Of a stretch of 19,338 nucleotides of DNA, positions 1-7,654 are shown piece by piece. Origin of the DNA: Deltaproteobacteria bacterium (GTDB lineage Bacteria; Desulfobacterota; Binatia; Binatales; Binataceae); contig JAJYMR010000069.1 in the NCBI GenBank assembly GCA_021786815.1, positions 1 to 19,338 of the forward strand, in the 5' to 3' direction. The position numbers were made by a program, and so were the translations under genes. The notes under the pieces are model-generated. The model was not told where the DNA came from. It saw nothing but the letters and a program-made list of their open reading frames with translations, and searched no databases. Every line of letters starts with the position of its first letter. The stretch's first letter is position 1.

Positions 1-1
1 C

Positions 2-34
2 GATCGCATCCTGCAGGAGCCGGAAGAGCTATGA
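2..34 (+). CDS. 3' end of an unidentified upstream gene (partial)
   Basis: An open frame runs in from the left edge, encodes the last ten residues DRILQEPEEL, and stops with TGA at 32-34. That stop overlaps the acyl carrier protein start codon in an ATGA arrangement, typical of translational coupling inside an operon. The fragment is too short to identify. From the partner, an acyl-transfer or acyl-CoA/acyl-ACP enzyme is plausible, but this is inference only. Confidence 0.5.
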   Translation, partial: DRILQEPEEL

Positions 35-279
35 CCGACGACGAGATCAAGGCGCTCGTGCTTCGTGAGCTGAAAAAAATCGCACCCGAGGCGGAAACCG
101 GAGAGATCGATCCGGCGGTCGATCTGCGCGAGCAAATCGATCTCGATTCGATGGATATCCTGAACCTCGCAATCGCTATCCATGAGACCACGGGAGTGGA
201 TATTCCCGAATCGGATTATCCGCAGATGACGACCCTCGACCGCGCCGTCACCTACCTCCGCCCCCGCATCAAGAAGTAA
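31..279 (+). CDS. acyl carrier protein
   Basis: This 82-residue protein has the size and helical pattern of a stand-alone acyl carrier protein. Such proteins carry acyl chains as thioesters on a 4'-phosphopantetheine arm in the cytoplasm. The attachment serine is Ser40 in the motif DLDSMD, close to the family DSL motif but with Met in place of Leu. Helix 1 (about 3-17) and the acidic helix 2 start are recognisable. The ATG at 31 overlaps the stop of the preceding gene (ATGA), and AGGAG at 15-19 lies inside that gene's end. The variant DSM motif and lack of visible fatty-acid-synthesis genes suggest a specialised ACP for a dedicated acyl-transfer pathway encoded to the left, rather than the housekeeping AcpP. 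That last point is inference. Confidence 0.88.
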   Translation: MTDDEIKALVLRELKKIAPEAETGEIDPAVDLREQIDLDSMDILNLAIAIHETTGVDIPESDYPQMTTLDRAVTYLRPRIKK

Positions 280-355
280 CCGGCCTCGAACCGCGCCACG
301 AGCCACAATTCTCCCTGCGGGCACTCCTCGGAGAAGGCCCTCACAAAAGATGGTT

Positions 356-377
356 CCCCTTCCCTTCAGGGAAGGGG
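356..377. repeat. Palindromic repeat, perfect 10-bp arms
   Basis: CCCCTTCCCT (356-365) and AGGGAAGGGG (368-377) are perfect inverted copies separated by two bases. The flank continues as GGTCAGGGGTTAGG. This is the family whose translation gives LTPDPFPEGKG, a phrase often mis-annotated as protein in genomes with mosaic repeats. It may also act as a transcription terminator for the acyl carrier protein gene, since it lies 76 bases past that stop codon, but no T-run follows. Confidence 0.65.
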
Positions 378-466
378 TCAGGGGTTAGGTGCGATGCTTC
401 ACTTGCCCGGGTTACCGCGGCACAACCCCACGATCCTGTTTTCCCTCTCGTCCTGGTTCCCTCTCT

Positions 467-545
467 TGTCATCCTGAGCGAAGCGAAGGATCTCGTGCCA
501 CCCAAGCTTCGGTGGAACGGGATTCTTCGCACGCTCAGAATGACA
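467..545. repeat. Cruciform-type intergenic repeat (HPERSEG family)
   Basis: TGTCATCCTGAGCGAAGCG (from 467) is mirrored by an imperfect inverted copy ending CGCTCAGAATGACA at 545. Between them is a nested hairpin, CCACC (498-502) with GGTGG (511-515). Read through, the left arm translates as CHPERSEGS, a hallmark of a dispersed intergenic repeat seen in many bacterial genomes. It encodes no transposase, so if mobile it would have to be moved in trans. It lies about 110 bases upstream of the enoyl-CoA hydratase start. Confidence 0.7.
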
Positions 546-658
546 GCAACTCTCCGCGATCCTTCTCTCGTCGCGCGAGGCGTATCGGATCGCGTGACCA
601 CCCACACCCCAATGATGCTAGAATCTCGGCTTTGTTTTCACGTTCACGGAGAAGAGGC

Positions 659-1558
659 ATGACCTACGAGACGATCCTCTACGACGTCCAGGAAAATATC
701 CTGACGATTACTCTTAACCGCCCCGAACGGCTGAACGCTTTCACCGACCAGATGATGCGCGAGATGGTCGACGCCTTCGATCGCGCCGACGCCGACGACG
801 ACGTGCGCGCGATTATCGTGACCGGCGCGGGACGTGGTTTCTGCGCCGGCGCCGACCTGTCCGCCGGAGCCAAGAGCTTCGACCCCGCGCGCGAGGATCG
901 CCCGGAGAAGCGCGGCGCTATCCGGCCGGACGGAACGATAGACTGGAGCCACGAATCCGTCCGCGACGGCGGAGGGCGGCTTACGCTCCGCATCTTCGAG
1001 TGCCTGAAGCCTGTAATCGCCGCGGTCAACGGACCTGCGGTCGGGGTGGGCGTCACGATGCAGCTTCCGATGGACGTCAGGCTTGCCTCCGAGGACGCGC
1101 GTTTCGGTTTCGTCTTTGCCCGCCGCGGTATCGTCGCCGAGGCGTGCTCCAGTTGGTTTCTACCGCGCGTGGTGGGTATCTCGCAGGCGCTCGAATGGGC
1201 ATTTTCGGGCCGGGTTTTCTCCGCCGAAGAAGCTCTGCAGGGCGGACTCGTCAAAAAGCTCTACAAGCGCGACGAACTTATTCCGGCCGCGCGTGCGCTC
1301 GCCCGCGAGATCGCAGACAACTGCGCACCGGTCTCGGTCGCGCTGCTGCGGCAGATGATGTGGCGGATGCTCGGCGCGGACCATCCGATGGAAGCGCACA
1401 AGATCGACAGCCGAGCGATTTTCGCGCGCGGCTCGTCAAACGACGTGAAGGAAGGCGTCACGTCGTTTCTCGAAAAGCGGCCCGCGAAATTTCACGACAA
1501 GGTCTCGAAGGACATGCCGCCTTTCTTCCCCTGGTGGCAGGAACGAAAGTACAGCTGA
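659..1558 (+). CDS. enoyl-CoA hydratase/isomerase family protein (crotonase fold)
   Basis: This 299-residue cytoplasmic crotonase is expected to act on enoyl-CoA thioesters in fatty-acid or related acyl-CoA metabolism. The family features are NRPERLNAF (20-28), the oxyanion-hole segment GRGFCAGADLS (59-69), the second oxyanion glycine region NGPAVGVG (124-131), and RRGIVAEACSSWFLPRVVG (155-173). By alignment from memory with rat mitochondrial hydratase, both hydratase glutamates are replaced (Thr and Phe at the Glu144 and Glu164 positions). Glu161 in AEACSS matches the catalytic Glu of delta3-delta2 enoyl-CoA isomerases such as ECI2. Isomerase or a non-hydratase activity is therefore at least as likely as hydratase. 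The ATG at 659 is chosen because GGAGAAGAGG lies just upstream and the family N-terminus begins there; the in-frame extension upstream reads through a repeat. Confidence 0.9.
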   Translation: MTYETILYDVQENILTITLNRPERLNAFTDQMMREMVDAFDRADADDDVRAIIVTGAGRGFCAGADLSAGAKSFDPAREDRPEKRGAIRPDGTIDWSHESVRDGGGRLTLRIFECLKPVIAAVNGPAVGVGVTMQLPMDVRLASEDARFGFVFARRGIVAEACSSWFLPRVVGISQALEWAFSGRVFSAEEALQGGLVKKLYKRDELIPAARALAREIADNCAPVSVALLRQMMWRMLGADHPMEAHKIDSRAIFARGSSNDVKEGVTSFLEKRPAKFHDKVSKDMPPFFPWWQERKYS

Positions 1559-1585
1559 CTCGATCGTGGCTGAGCAGGTAATGGG

Positions 1586-1615
1586 GGCGAGGACGGCCCA
1601 TCTCCCGTCCCCGCC
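1586..1615. terminator. GC-rich hairpin between convergent genes
   Basis: GGCGAGGACGG (1586-1596) pairs with CCGTCCCCGCC (1605-1615), giving ten pairs with one A/C mismatch and an eight-base loop. It lies in the gap between the convergent hydratase/isomerase and histidine-kinase genes and could end transcription from either side. No U-tract follows on either strand, so factor-independent termination is uncertain. Confidence 0.45.
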
Positions 1616-1674
1616 TCGGCGCAACGCCGCGCTAGCACGAAGGGCGCGACGGAATCTCGAAAGCGTAAAGCCGA

Positions 1675-4086
1675 TCAGGGGCTGCCCAAGGCGTCGCGCG
1701 AATCCTGGCAAGACGAGCGTTGCTGCGGCTTGAGTTTGCCCACCAGTGCCCGCACCGCTTCGACCGTGATCGGCTTGGACATGAACGCATCGACGCCGAG
1801 CCCTTTGGCTGCGCCCTTGTACGCCCGAATCTCCGTTTCCGATATGGCTGTTAGAATCACGGCGTGAGTATCCCGAGTCGAAGGAATCGACCGTAGGCTG
1901 CGGATCACCGCCAGGCCCTTCATGTCCGGTAAATTCATGTCGCACAAGACGAGCTGAGGCCGGAAGTTCGGTGCGGCTTCCAGAGCCTCTCGGCCCGTGA
2001 ATGCTGTCCGGACCTCAAGCCCTTCGCTGCGCAGCAGGTTCGACGTTGCGGTTGCCAGACCCGCGTGGTCTTCCACCAGGAGCGCCCGCAACTGGTTCGA
2101 CTTTCCACGCTCCCGACGCTTGATCGCCGCGCCAGCCGTTGCCCTGCTCGGGCGCGCGCCGAGAAGAGCCAGCAGCGCGCGGATATCCACCGGCTTGGTG
2201 AAGTAGTGATCGAAATCATCGCGCGCCTTTCCCGCTCGCTCCCGCCGCTTGAAGCCCGAAACCGCGATAAACAGCGCGTTTCGCACGTTTTTCTGTTTCT
2301 TCAACTTCGCCGCCAGCTCGTACCCGTCCATCCCCGGAAGCCCGATGTCGAGCACAACGGCGCCCGGCTTCAGCCCGAAAACACCTAGAAGCGCGGAAGG
2401 ACCGTCCGAGAACACGTGCACTTCGTGACCGGCCTGCTCCAGCGCGGTCTCCATAACTTTGGCGACGGCTGGGTTGTCTTCCACGACTACAATGGAGTGC
2501 ATCCGGCGGGATGGAGGTGCGGACTTCGACCCCACGGGAGCGGCTTGGTTCGATGACGGCGCCACCAGCGGCAGCCGCACCGCGAATTCGCTTCCCATTC
2601 CCGCCCCGGCGCTTTCGACCGAGATTGTTCCTCCATGCAGTTCTGTCAGGTGATTCACCAGCGCCAGCCCGATACCGAGGCTTGCCTCCCCGGGGCTATC
2701 GGTAGTTGTCACGCCGCGGGTAAACGGCTCGAAGATTCTCTGGTGCATATCCGGCAGGATGCCGCGGCCATTGTCCTTGCATCTGAGTATGACCTCGGAA
2801 CCTTCCCTGCCGCCGGAAAGTTCGATTCTCCCTCCCTGACCGGTGTACTTGGAGGCGTTGCCGAGCAGGTTCGTCGCGATTTGTTCCAACCGCGTTCGGT
2901 CCGCCATGAAGCGCACGGACTCGGTGGGCAGGCGGAGAATCAACCGCTGCCGGCGGCTCGCGACGGCCGATCCCACGGACGCGGCTGCCTTGTGCAGAAA
3001 TTCCACAAAGTCGATGCATTCCTTCTTCAATTCGATCTTGCCATGGGTGATGCGGCGGAGGTCGAGGAGATCGTCCAGCAAACGTCGCATCAGGACGACT
3101 TGCCGGCTCATCATTTCCGTAAGCGACCTGCGCTGCTCGGCAGCCGGGTCACCGGCGAGCACGTGCATTGCGGTAGAAATCGCCGCCAGAGGATTTCTCA
3201 ACTCGTGACCAAGCAGTGCCAGAAACTCATCCTTGCGTTTGGCCTCGTCCCTGAGCGCCTCCTCAGCCCGCTTGCGCTCGGTGATGTCGTTGTTGATTTC
3301 GAGGATTCGGAAGCCGTCGCCCTTGGTGTCGCGCTGAACGGCCCATCGGCTGTCGACAGTGATACGCCGGCCATCGCGGCACGTGTGAACGAGTTCTCCC
3401 TCCCATCGGCCCATACGCATCAGGGTGTCTTCGATCTTTTCATGCGGCTCGGGGAATTGCGTCTGCAGCAGGGTGTGCGCGAGTTTTCCCAGCGCTTCCT
3501 CTTTGCTCCATCCGTAACGCCGCGCCGCGCCTTCGTTCCAATAGGTAATCCTGCCCTCAGAGTCGAGGGTAAAAATGGCGTTGTGTGCCAGGTCCAGCAG
3601 GGCGGCCTGCTGTCGCAGCGCCTCCAACGTCCGCTTGCGCGCCGTGACGTCGCGCACGATCGCCAGCACCCGGTGCGGCTGCTCCGGTGCGAGGGAAGCC
3701 AGGCGGACTTCCACTGGGAATGTCGAGCCGTCCTTGCGCCGATGGGTGCCTTCCACTGCAACTATTTCCTGCTCTGTGCGCTGATGGATAACATCGATGG
3801 TGTCTGGCGAGAGCGCGACTTCAATATCCCGCGCGGATATTTTCAGCAGTTCATCCCGGCTGTAACCCAACATCTGCGTCGCGCGGTTATTGGCGTCCAG
3901 GATTCGGCCCGTTTTGCTGTCCAGCACGTAGATGCTGTCTGCCGCGCGGTCGAAGTAGGGGTGCAATAACCGCCTTCCCTTTTGGCTCTTCAACTTCAAT
4001 CGCCCTTTGGTGAGGTTCGAAGGCATTTGTGCCGCTGCGTGCACGGAGACCTCGCCGGAAGCGGCGAGGCGGAAGGAAACGGGCAC
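1675..4086 (-). CDS. hybrid sensor histidine kinase, PAS-PAS-HisKA-HATPase-REC-REC
   Basis: This 803-residue soluble kinase has no membrane segment, so it probably senses a cytoplasmic signal. Two PAS domains (about 42-152 and 160-275, each ending in a PAC-like DVTARKR / DITERKR) precede HisKA with phospho-acceptor His294 in GHELRNPL. The ATPase domain shows the N box (Asn406, Asn410), the DNGRG box (438-442) and GIGLAL (471-476). Two receiver domains follow. REC1 (about 530-645) has Glu536/Asp537, phospho-acceptor Asp580 and Lys631. REC2 (about 666-785) has Glu672/Asp673, Asp716, Thr746 and Lys771. All key residues are present, so both receivers look phosphorylatable. No DNA-binding output or separate partner is adjacent, so the output must lie elsewhere. 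The start is uncertain: GTG at 4086 or ATG at 4026 (residue 21), neither with a clear ribosome-binding site. Confidence 0.93.
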   Translation of the reverse strand: MPVSFRLAASGEVSVHAAAQMPSNLTKGRLKLKSQKGRRLLHPYFDRAADSIYVLDSKTGRILDANNRATQMLGYSRDELLKISARDIEVALSPDTIDVIHQRTEQEIVAVEGTHRRKDGSTFPVEVRLASLAPEQPHRVLAIVRDVTARKRTLEALRQQAALLDLAHNAIFTLDSEGRITYWNEGAARRYGWSKEEALGKLAHTLLQTQFPEPHEKIEDTLMRMGRWEGELVHTCRDGRRITVDSRWAVQRDTKGDGFRILEINNDITERKRAEEALRDEAKRKDEFLALLGHELRNPLAAISTAMHVLAGDPAAEQRRSLTEMMSRQVVLMRRLLDDLLDLRRITHGKIELKKECIDFVEFLHKAAASVGSAVASRRQRLILRLPTESVRFMADRTRLEQIATNLLGNASKYTGQGGRIELSGGREGSEVILRCKDNGRGILPDMHQRIFEPFTRGVTTTDSPGEASLGIGLALVNHLTELHGGTISVESAGAGMGSEFAVRLPLVAPSSNQAAPVGSKSAPPSRRMHSIVVVEDNPAVAKVMETALEQAGHEVHVFSDGPSALLGVFGLKPGAVVLDIGLPGMDGYELAAKLKKQKNVRNALFIAVSGFKRRERAGKARDDFDHYFTKPVDIRALLALLGARPSRATAGAAIKRRERGKSNQLRALLVEDHAGLATATSNLLRSEGLEVRTAFTGREALEAAPNFRPQLVLCDMNLPDMKGLAVIRSLRSIPSTRDTHAVILTAISETEIRAYKGAAKGLGVDAFMSKPITVEAVRALVGKLKPQQRSSCQDSRDALGSP

Positions 4087-4194
4087 GATTTTACCAAATC
4101 GCCTGTGCGGTGGAAGTCGAAGTGAGGGTTAGACAGGCTCCTACTATAGTCGGCTCCGACGGACTCTATTGGTGTCAGTTGATCGATGGCGGCG

Positions 4195-5085
4195 TTATGC
4201 GTTCTCGTCTTCGCCGCGGAATTTTTTCGCCTGCGCCCGAAGCTTCTCCTGCACCTCCGAAAGATTTCCGAGCCCGTTCTTTCGTATCTCAGGCTTCACG
4301 ACCTCGATCGGATCGCGCAGATCATCGACGTAGCCGAGCGCGTACGCACCGCGCGAATATCCCATCAGGCGCAACAGTTCGACCGGCAGCGTGCGTGCAA
4401 TCTCGAGCGGCGTCGCGAGGTACTGATTTTCCTCCTGGCGAAGCCACGAGAGATTGTAGGTGATGTTGATGCCGCATCGGGTTGCGCTCGAACGGTTCGC
4501 GCCGCCGCCGTGGTAAATGCTCCCCGTGTAAATAAGCATCGAACCCCGCGCCATCTCGGCCGGCTCGGTGTCGGCCTCCGTGAACTGCAAGCCGTCGTCG
4601 TAATGATTGCTTCCGGGAATCACGCGGGTTGCGCCGTTTCGGGCCGTGAAGTCGGTCATCGCCCAGAGCGTGTTGCACTGCACCTCGTAGTCCCTGGGGA
4701 ACTTGAAGAAATCGAACGCCCATTGGTCGCGATGGATCGGCTGGGCGGGCTCGCCCGGTCCGATCGCGATAACCTGCGTCAAATGCAGTTGAAAGCTGGT
4801 CGCGTGCGACAGGACTTTCGCAGCGACCGAGAGCACGAGCGGATTCATCACGAGCTCGCGGCATCCAGGCGAGCGCGCGATCAATCCTCCCGTCCTGCGC
4901 GTGCGGCGCCCCGCGAAATCGTCGGGGCCGAACGGCGTCGCCTCCATGTACGGTGCCAGTTCGGCGGCGAGACGGTCCATGAACTCGTTCGAAACCGCGC
5001 AATCGACTATCGCTGCGCCGTCGCGCCCAAGCGCTTCGGCGACGGCCTCACCGGATACGGTCGCGGGAAAATGCTGGATGCTCAT
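4195..5085 (-). CDS. phytanoyl-CoA dioxygenase family protein (Fe(II)/2-oxoglutarate oxygenase)
   Basis: This 296-residue protein belongs to the PhyH group of non-haem iron, 2-oxoglutarate-dependent oxygenases, which hydroxylate CoA-bound or free small molecules. The iron-binding facial triad is visible: His118 and Asp120 in PIHRDQW, and His192 in YHGGGANRS. Arg203 in ATRCGIN is placed to bind the 2-oxoglutarate carboxylate. The start is set at ATG 5085 because AGGAG (5093-5097 on the complementary strand) lies seven bases upstream; an in-frame ATG at 5112 would bury that site. The substrate cannot be read from sequence. It sits 108 bases upstream of the histidine-kinase gene on the same strand, and nearby lipid and acyl-CoA genes are compatible with an acyl or isoprenoid substrate. 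Confidence 0.88.
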   Translation of the reverse strand: MSIQHFPATVSGEAVAEALGRDGAAIVDCAVSNEFMDRLAAELAPYMEATPFGPDDFAGRRTRRTGGLIARSPGCRELVMNPLVLSVAAKVLSHATSFQLHLTQVIAIGPGEPAQPIHRDQWAFDFFKFPRDYEVQCNTLWAMTDFTARNGATRVIPGSNHYDDGLQFTEADTEPAEMARGSMLIYTGSIYHGGGANRSSATRCGINITYNLSWLRQEENQYLATPLEIARTLPVELLRLMGYSRGAYALGYVDDLRDPIEVVKPEIRKNGLGNLSEVQEKLRAQAKKFRGEDENA

Positions 5086-5295
5086 TCGCTGGCTCCTGCG
5101 TTTTTTTTGCACCGCGCGAGGTGCGAGGTCACGCTTGCGAAAAACTTCCGTTCCCGCGCGCGACAGGACCGACCGCCAATCAACCGGCGAGACTATCGCG
5201 TTGGTCCACCGTCGGAAAAGGGTTGCAATTGGCGGCGCATTTCATAACCTCGGCTGGGAATCGAGCGGAAACGACATGTGAACGCGTCTTCAGGC

Positions 5296-5303
5296 GGGGA
5301 GGG
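5296..5303 (+). promoter_or_regulatory. Ribosome-binding site that sets a TTG start
   Basis: GGGGAGGG lies six bases before a TTG codon at 5310. No in-frame ATG or GTG near the conserved N-terminus has a comparable site, so this decides the start of the alpha/beta hydrolase. Confidence 0.65.
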
Positions 5304-5309
5304 ACTGAC

Positions 5310-6194
5310 TTGGCCAGCGAACAACTGAGCAAGGTACTCGAAATTCTCGCGTCGCGACCGGGAGATCCGAACGCCACGATCGCGGAAATTCGCGCCGGGA
5401 TGGAACGGGTCAGCGAGCGGATGCCGTCCGACGTCGAATCGCGCGTCGTCAATGCAGGTGGTGTTCCCGCGCAATGGATCGTGCCGCCTGCGGCGAACGC
5501 CGAGCGTGTCATCCTTTATCTTCACGGCGGCGGATACACGATGGGCTCGAGCAATACGCATCGCGCGATGATCGCCAGGATCGCGCGGGCCTCCGATGCG
5601 CGGGCGCTTGCGATCGATTATCGCCTCGCGCCGGAGAATCCATTCCCGGCCGCCGTCGAAGACGCGACTGCGGCTTATCGATGGCTTCTTTCCGAGGATC
5701 ATTCACCGGGCAAAATCGTAATCGCGGGCGATTCCGCGGGCGGAGGATTGACGCTCGCCGCGCTGGCCGCGTTGCGCGATTCGGGCGTTCCGTTGCCGGC
5801 GGGCGCGGTGCCGATCTCGCCGTGGACCGACCTTGAAGGCACGGGCGATTCGGTGCGGAGCAGGGCGAATCGCGACCCGATGATCCAGCCGGGCGGATTG
5901 AGCGAGATGGCAAGCATGTATCTTGGCGGGGCGGACGCGAAAAACCCGCTCGCCTCGCCGCTTCACGCCGACTTTCGCGGCTTCCCGCCGCTGCTGATAC
6001 AGGTCGGCGACGCCGAGATACTGCTCGACGACGCAACCCGGGTCGCCGCGCGCGCCAAAGCGGCTGGAGTTGAAGTGAAGCTTGAGGTTTGGGACGACAT
6101 GATCCACGTCTGGCATGTCTTCGCGAAGCTTCTGCCCGAAGGACAGCAGGCGATCGACCGGATCGGAAGATTCGTTATCGAGCGGACGTCGTAG
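5310..6194 (+). CDS. alpha/beta hydrolase, hormone-sensitive-lipase family esterase
   Basis: This 294-residue protein is a bacterial HSL-type (family IV) esterase. It has the oxyanion-hole motif HGGG (72-75), the nucleophile Ser142 in GDSAG (140-144), the acid Asp234 in GDAEILLDD, and the base His266 in MIHVWH. DYRLAPENPFPAAVED (103-118) is another family hallmark. No signal peptide is visible, so it probably acts in the cytoplasm on short- to medium-chain esters; the natural substrate is unknown. The start is TTG at 5310, supported by GGGGAGGG. A longer reading from 5121 would add about 60 residues unlike the family N-terminus. It is divergent from the dioxygenase gene and convergent with the aldo/keto reductase, ending 48 bases from it. 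Confidence 0.9.
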   Translation: MASEQLSKVLEILASRPGDPNATIAEIRAGMERVSERMPSDVESRVVNAGGVPAQWIVPPAANAERVILYLHGGGYTMGSSNTHRAMIARIARASDARALAIDYRLAPENPFPAAVEDATAAYRWLLSEDHSPGKIVIAGDSAGGGLTLAALAALRDSGVPLPAGAVPISPWTDLEGTGDSVRSRANRDPMIQPGGLSEMASMYLGGADAKNPLASPLHADFRGFPPLLIQVGDAEILLDDATRVAARAKAAGVEVKLEVWDDMIHVWHVFAKLLPEGQQAIDRIGRFVIERTS

Positions 6195-6242
6195 GCACGG
6201 CGGGCAGGACAGGGTGCTGAGGCGCCGCTCGCAAGGCAACGC

Positions 6243-7184
6243 TCAACGCCGGGTCAATTTGTCGACTTCCTCCAATTCCGGCGCGGACAGTTTCCACGCG
6301 CCGGCCTTGACGTTCGCGCTCACCTGCTCGGCGGTCGTCGCGCCGGCGATGACGCTCGAAACGAGCGGCTGCGACGCGAGCCATCCGATCGCCAGTTCCA
6401 GGATCGTACGCTCGCGGCTGCGCGCGAAATTCTCAAGGCGCTCGAGCGTCGCGAAGTTTTCCTCGGTCATCACCTGATCGGCCATCCGCTGCATCAGCGC
6501 GAGCCGGCTGCCCTCGGGCGCTTCGGCGCCCTGCCGATACTTCCCGGTCAGGAAGCCGCTTGCGAGAGGAAAGTACGGCAGGATACCGAGGCCGAAATGG
6601 CGGCAGGCGGGGACAAGCTCGCGCTCGACGCGGCGGTCGAGAAGATTGTACTGGTTCTGCGCGGAGACATACTGCGCAAGCCCGTGCGCGCGCGAGTTCC
6701 ATGCTGCGTCGGCGACCTGCCAGGCCGCGAAATTGCTGCATCCGACGTAGCGGACCTTGCCGGCGCGCACCAGGTCGGTCAGAGCCTCGAGCGTCTCCTG
6801 CTGCGGCGTATCGGAATCGGGCGCGTGAATCTGGTAGAGGTCGATGTAGTCCGTGCCGAGCCGTCTCAAGCTCGCTTCCGCCGCCGCGACAATGTAGCGG
6901 CGTGAGCCTCCGCGCAGATACGGACCCTCGCCCATCGCCATGCCGAACTTGGAGGCGACGACAACGTCGCGCCGGCGGTTGCCGAGCGCCGTGCCGAGGA
7001 GTTCCTCGGACCCGCCCCGGTTGCCGTAGATGTCCGCGGTGTCAAACAGGGTGACACCTTCGTCGAGTGCGCGATGCACCACGGCGGCGGTCTGTTCGGC
7101 GTCGCACTTCATCGCGAAGTTGTTGCATCCCAGGCCGACCAACGAAACCTTGAGCCCCGAGTTTCCAAGATTCCGATATTGCAC
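6243..7184 (-). CDS. aldo/keto reductase
   Basis: This 313-residue TIM-barrel oxidoreductase probably reduces aldehydes or ketones with NADPH. The catalytic tetrad is complete: Asp48 in FDTADIYG, Tyr53, Lys79 in ASKFG and His120 in YQIHAPD. The C-terminal cofactor-binding segment GATTAEQVSAN (281-291) is present. The length is normal for the family. The start is a GTG at 7184, preceded ten bases upstream by AGGAGG (7195-7200, complementary strand). The family N-terminus YRNLGNSGLKVS begins right after it, while the longer open frame to 7352 is rich in Arg and has no homologous look. Its physiological substrate is not evident, and it is separated from the Calvin cluster by about 470 gene-free bases. 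Confidence 0.9.
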   Translation of the reverse strand: MQYRNLGNSGLKVSLVGLGCNNFAMKCDAEQTAAVVHRALDEGVTLFDTADIYGNRGGSEELLGTALGNRRRDVVVASKFGMAMGEGPYLRGGSRRYIVAAAEASLRRLGTDYIDLYQIHAPDSDTPQQETLEALTDLVRAGKVRYVGCSNFAAWQVADAAWNSRAHGLAQYVSAQNQYNLLDRRVERELVPACRHFGLGILPYFPLASGFLTGKYRQGAEAPEGSRLALMQRMADQVMTEENFATLERLENFARSRERTILELAIGWLASQPLVSSVIAGATTAEQVSANVKAGAWKLSAPELEEVDKLTRR

Positions 7185-7290
7185 GAGCCTGCTCCCTCCT
7201 GCCTCTCGTCGGCGGCGACGCTCGATGGGGTGACGCCTGCCGTGTCGTTTCCAGTCCGCGCAGGACAGTATCGGCGATAACGCGTCCGAA

Positions 7291-7310
7291 ATGAAATCCC
7301 CGCGTTTCAT
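7291..7310. promoter_or_regulatory. Inverted repeat, possible operator of aldo/keto reductase
   Basis: ATGAAA (7291-7296) and TTTCAT (7305-7310) are inverted half-sites with an eight-base GC-rich spacer, giving a 20-bp dyad about 107 bases upstream of the aldo/keto reductase start. The size fits a helix-turn-helix dimer site, but six-base arms can arise by chance. Confidence 0.25.
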
Positions 7311-7634
7311 CGCCGGTGCGGGCTGGGGACGGCTATCGCGATGCACTCGCACGGACGGAGACCGCTCGGGCGCCTCGAAAAGCGCCTTAATTGACTAAGG
7401 GAACTCCGCCGAAGCGTGGCAAGGAGCGGAGATGAAGGTCAGAAATGGATGGTTCGGAGAGCCTGACGAAAGACAAAGCTCGCGGAAGTCGCGTGCGCCG
7501 GGATTCGCGGCTGCGCGCGCCGGGACAGCGGCCGGAGTCCGGCGAATCGCGACGGTCGGAGTAAGCGGACGGTCGCCCGACAGGCGCACACCTACGCCCG
7601 GCGCATGCCGACCGCCGCATCGCTGCCGGAGAGC

Positions 7635-7654
7635 GTCCGGCGGCTGCCGCGGAC
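7635..7654 (-). terminator. Possible terminator hairpin after the Calvin cluster
   Basis: GTCCG (7635-7639) pairs with CGGAC (7650-7654), with a further CGG/CCG stack inside after one bulged base. It directly abuts the TAG stop of the last cluster gene. There is no T-run, so it may only mark the transcript end. Confidence 0.3.

Larger units (their letters stand above)
280..658. other. Gene-free spacer with two palindromic repeats
   Basis: No convincing gene lies here. Open frames in both directions owe their length to repeat DNA: their translations give phrases such as PDPFPEGKG and HPERSEG, the signature of mosaic intergenic repeats read as protein. The last part (about 600-658) should hold the promoter and the GGAGAAGAGG ribosome-binding region of the enoyl-CoA hydratase gene. 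I cannot assign -35/-10 boxes with confidence. Confidence 0.6.
7185..7654. other. Gene-free spacer between aldo/keto reductase and Calvin cluster
   Basis: Open frames here are Arg-rich, lack ribosome-binding sites and have no family resemblance, so I call no gene. The stretch should hold the aldo/keto reductase promoter and the 3' end of the cbb transcript. Two inverted repeats are listed separately (7291-7310 and 7635-7654). Confidence 0.5.

Noticed and set aside
389..658. Upstream extension of the enoyl-CoA hydratase/isomerase reading frame
   Set aside because: The extra residues come from the intergenic repeat, and a good ribosome-binding site precedes the ATG at 659.
2635..3969. Plus-strand open frame of 444 codons opposite the histidine kinase
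   Set aside because: Antisense to the kinase domains; the translation has no recognisable motif.
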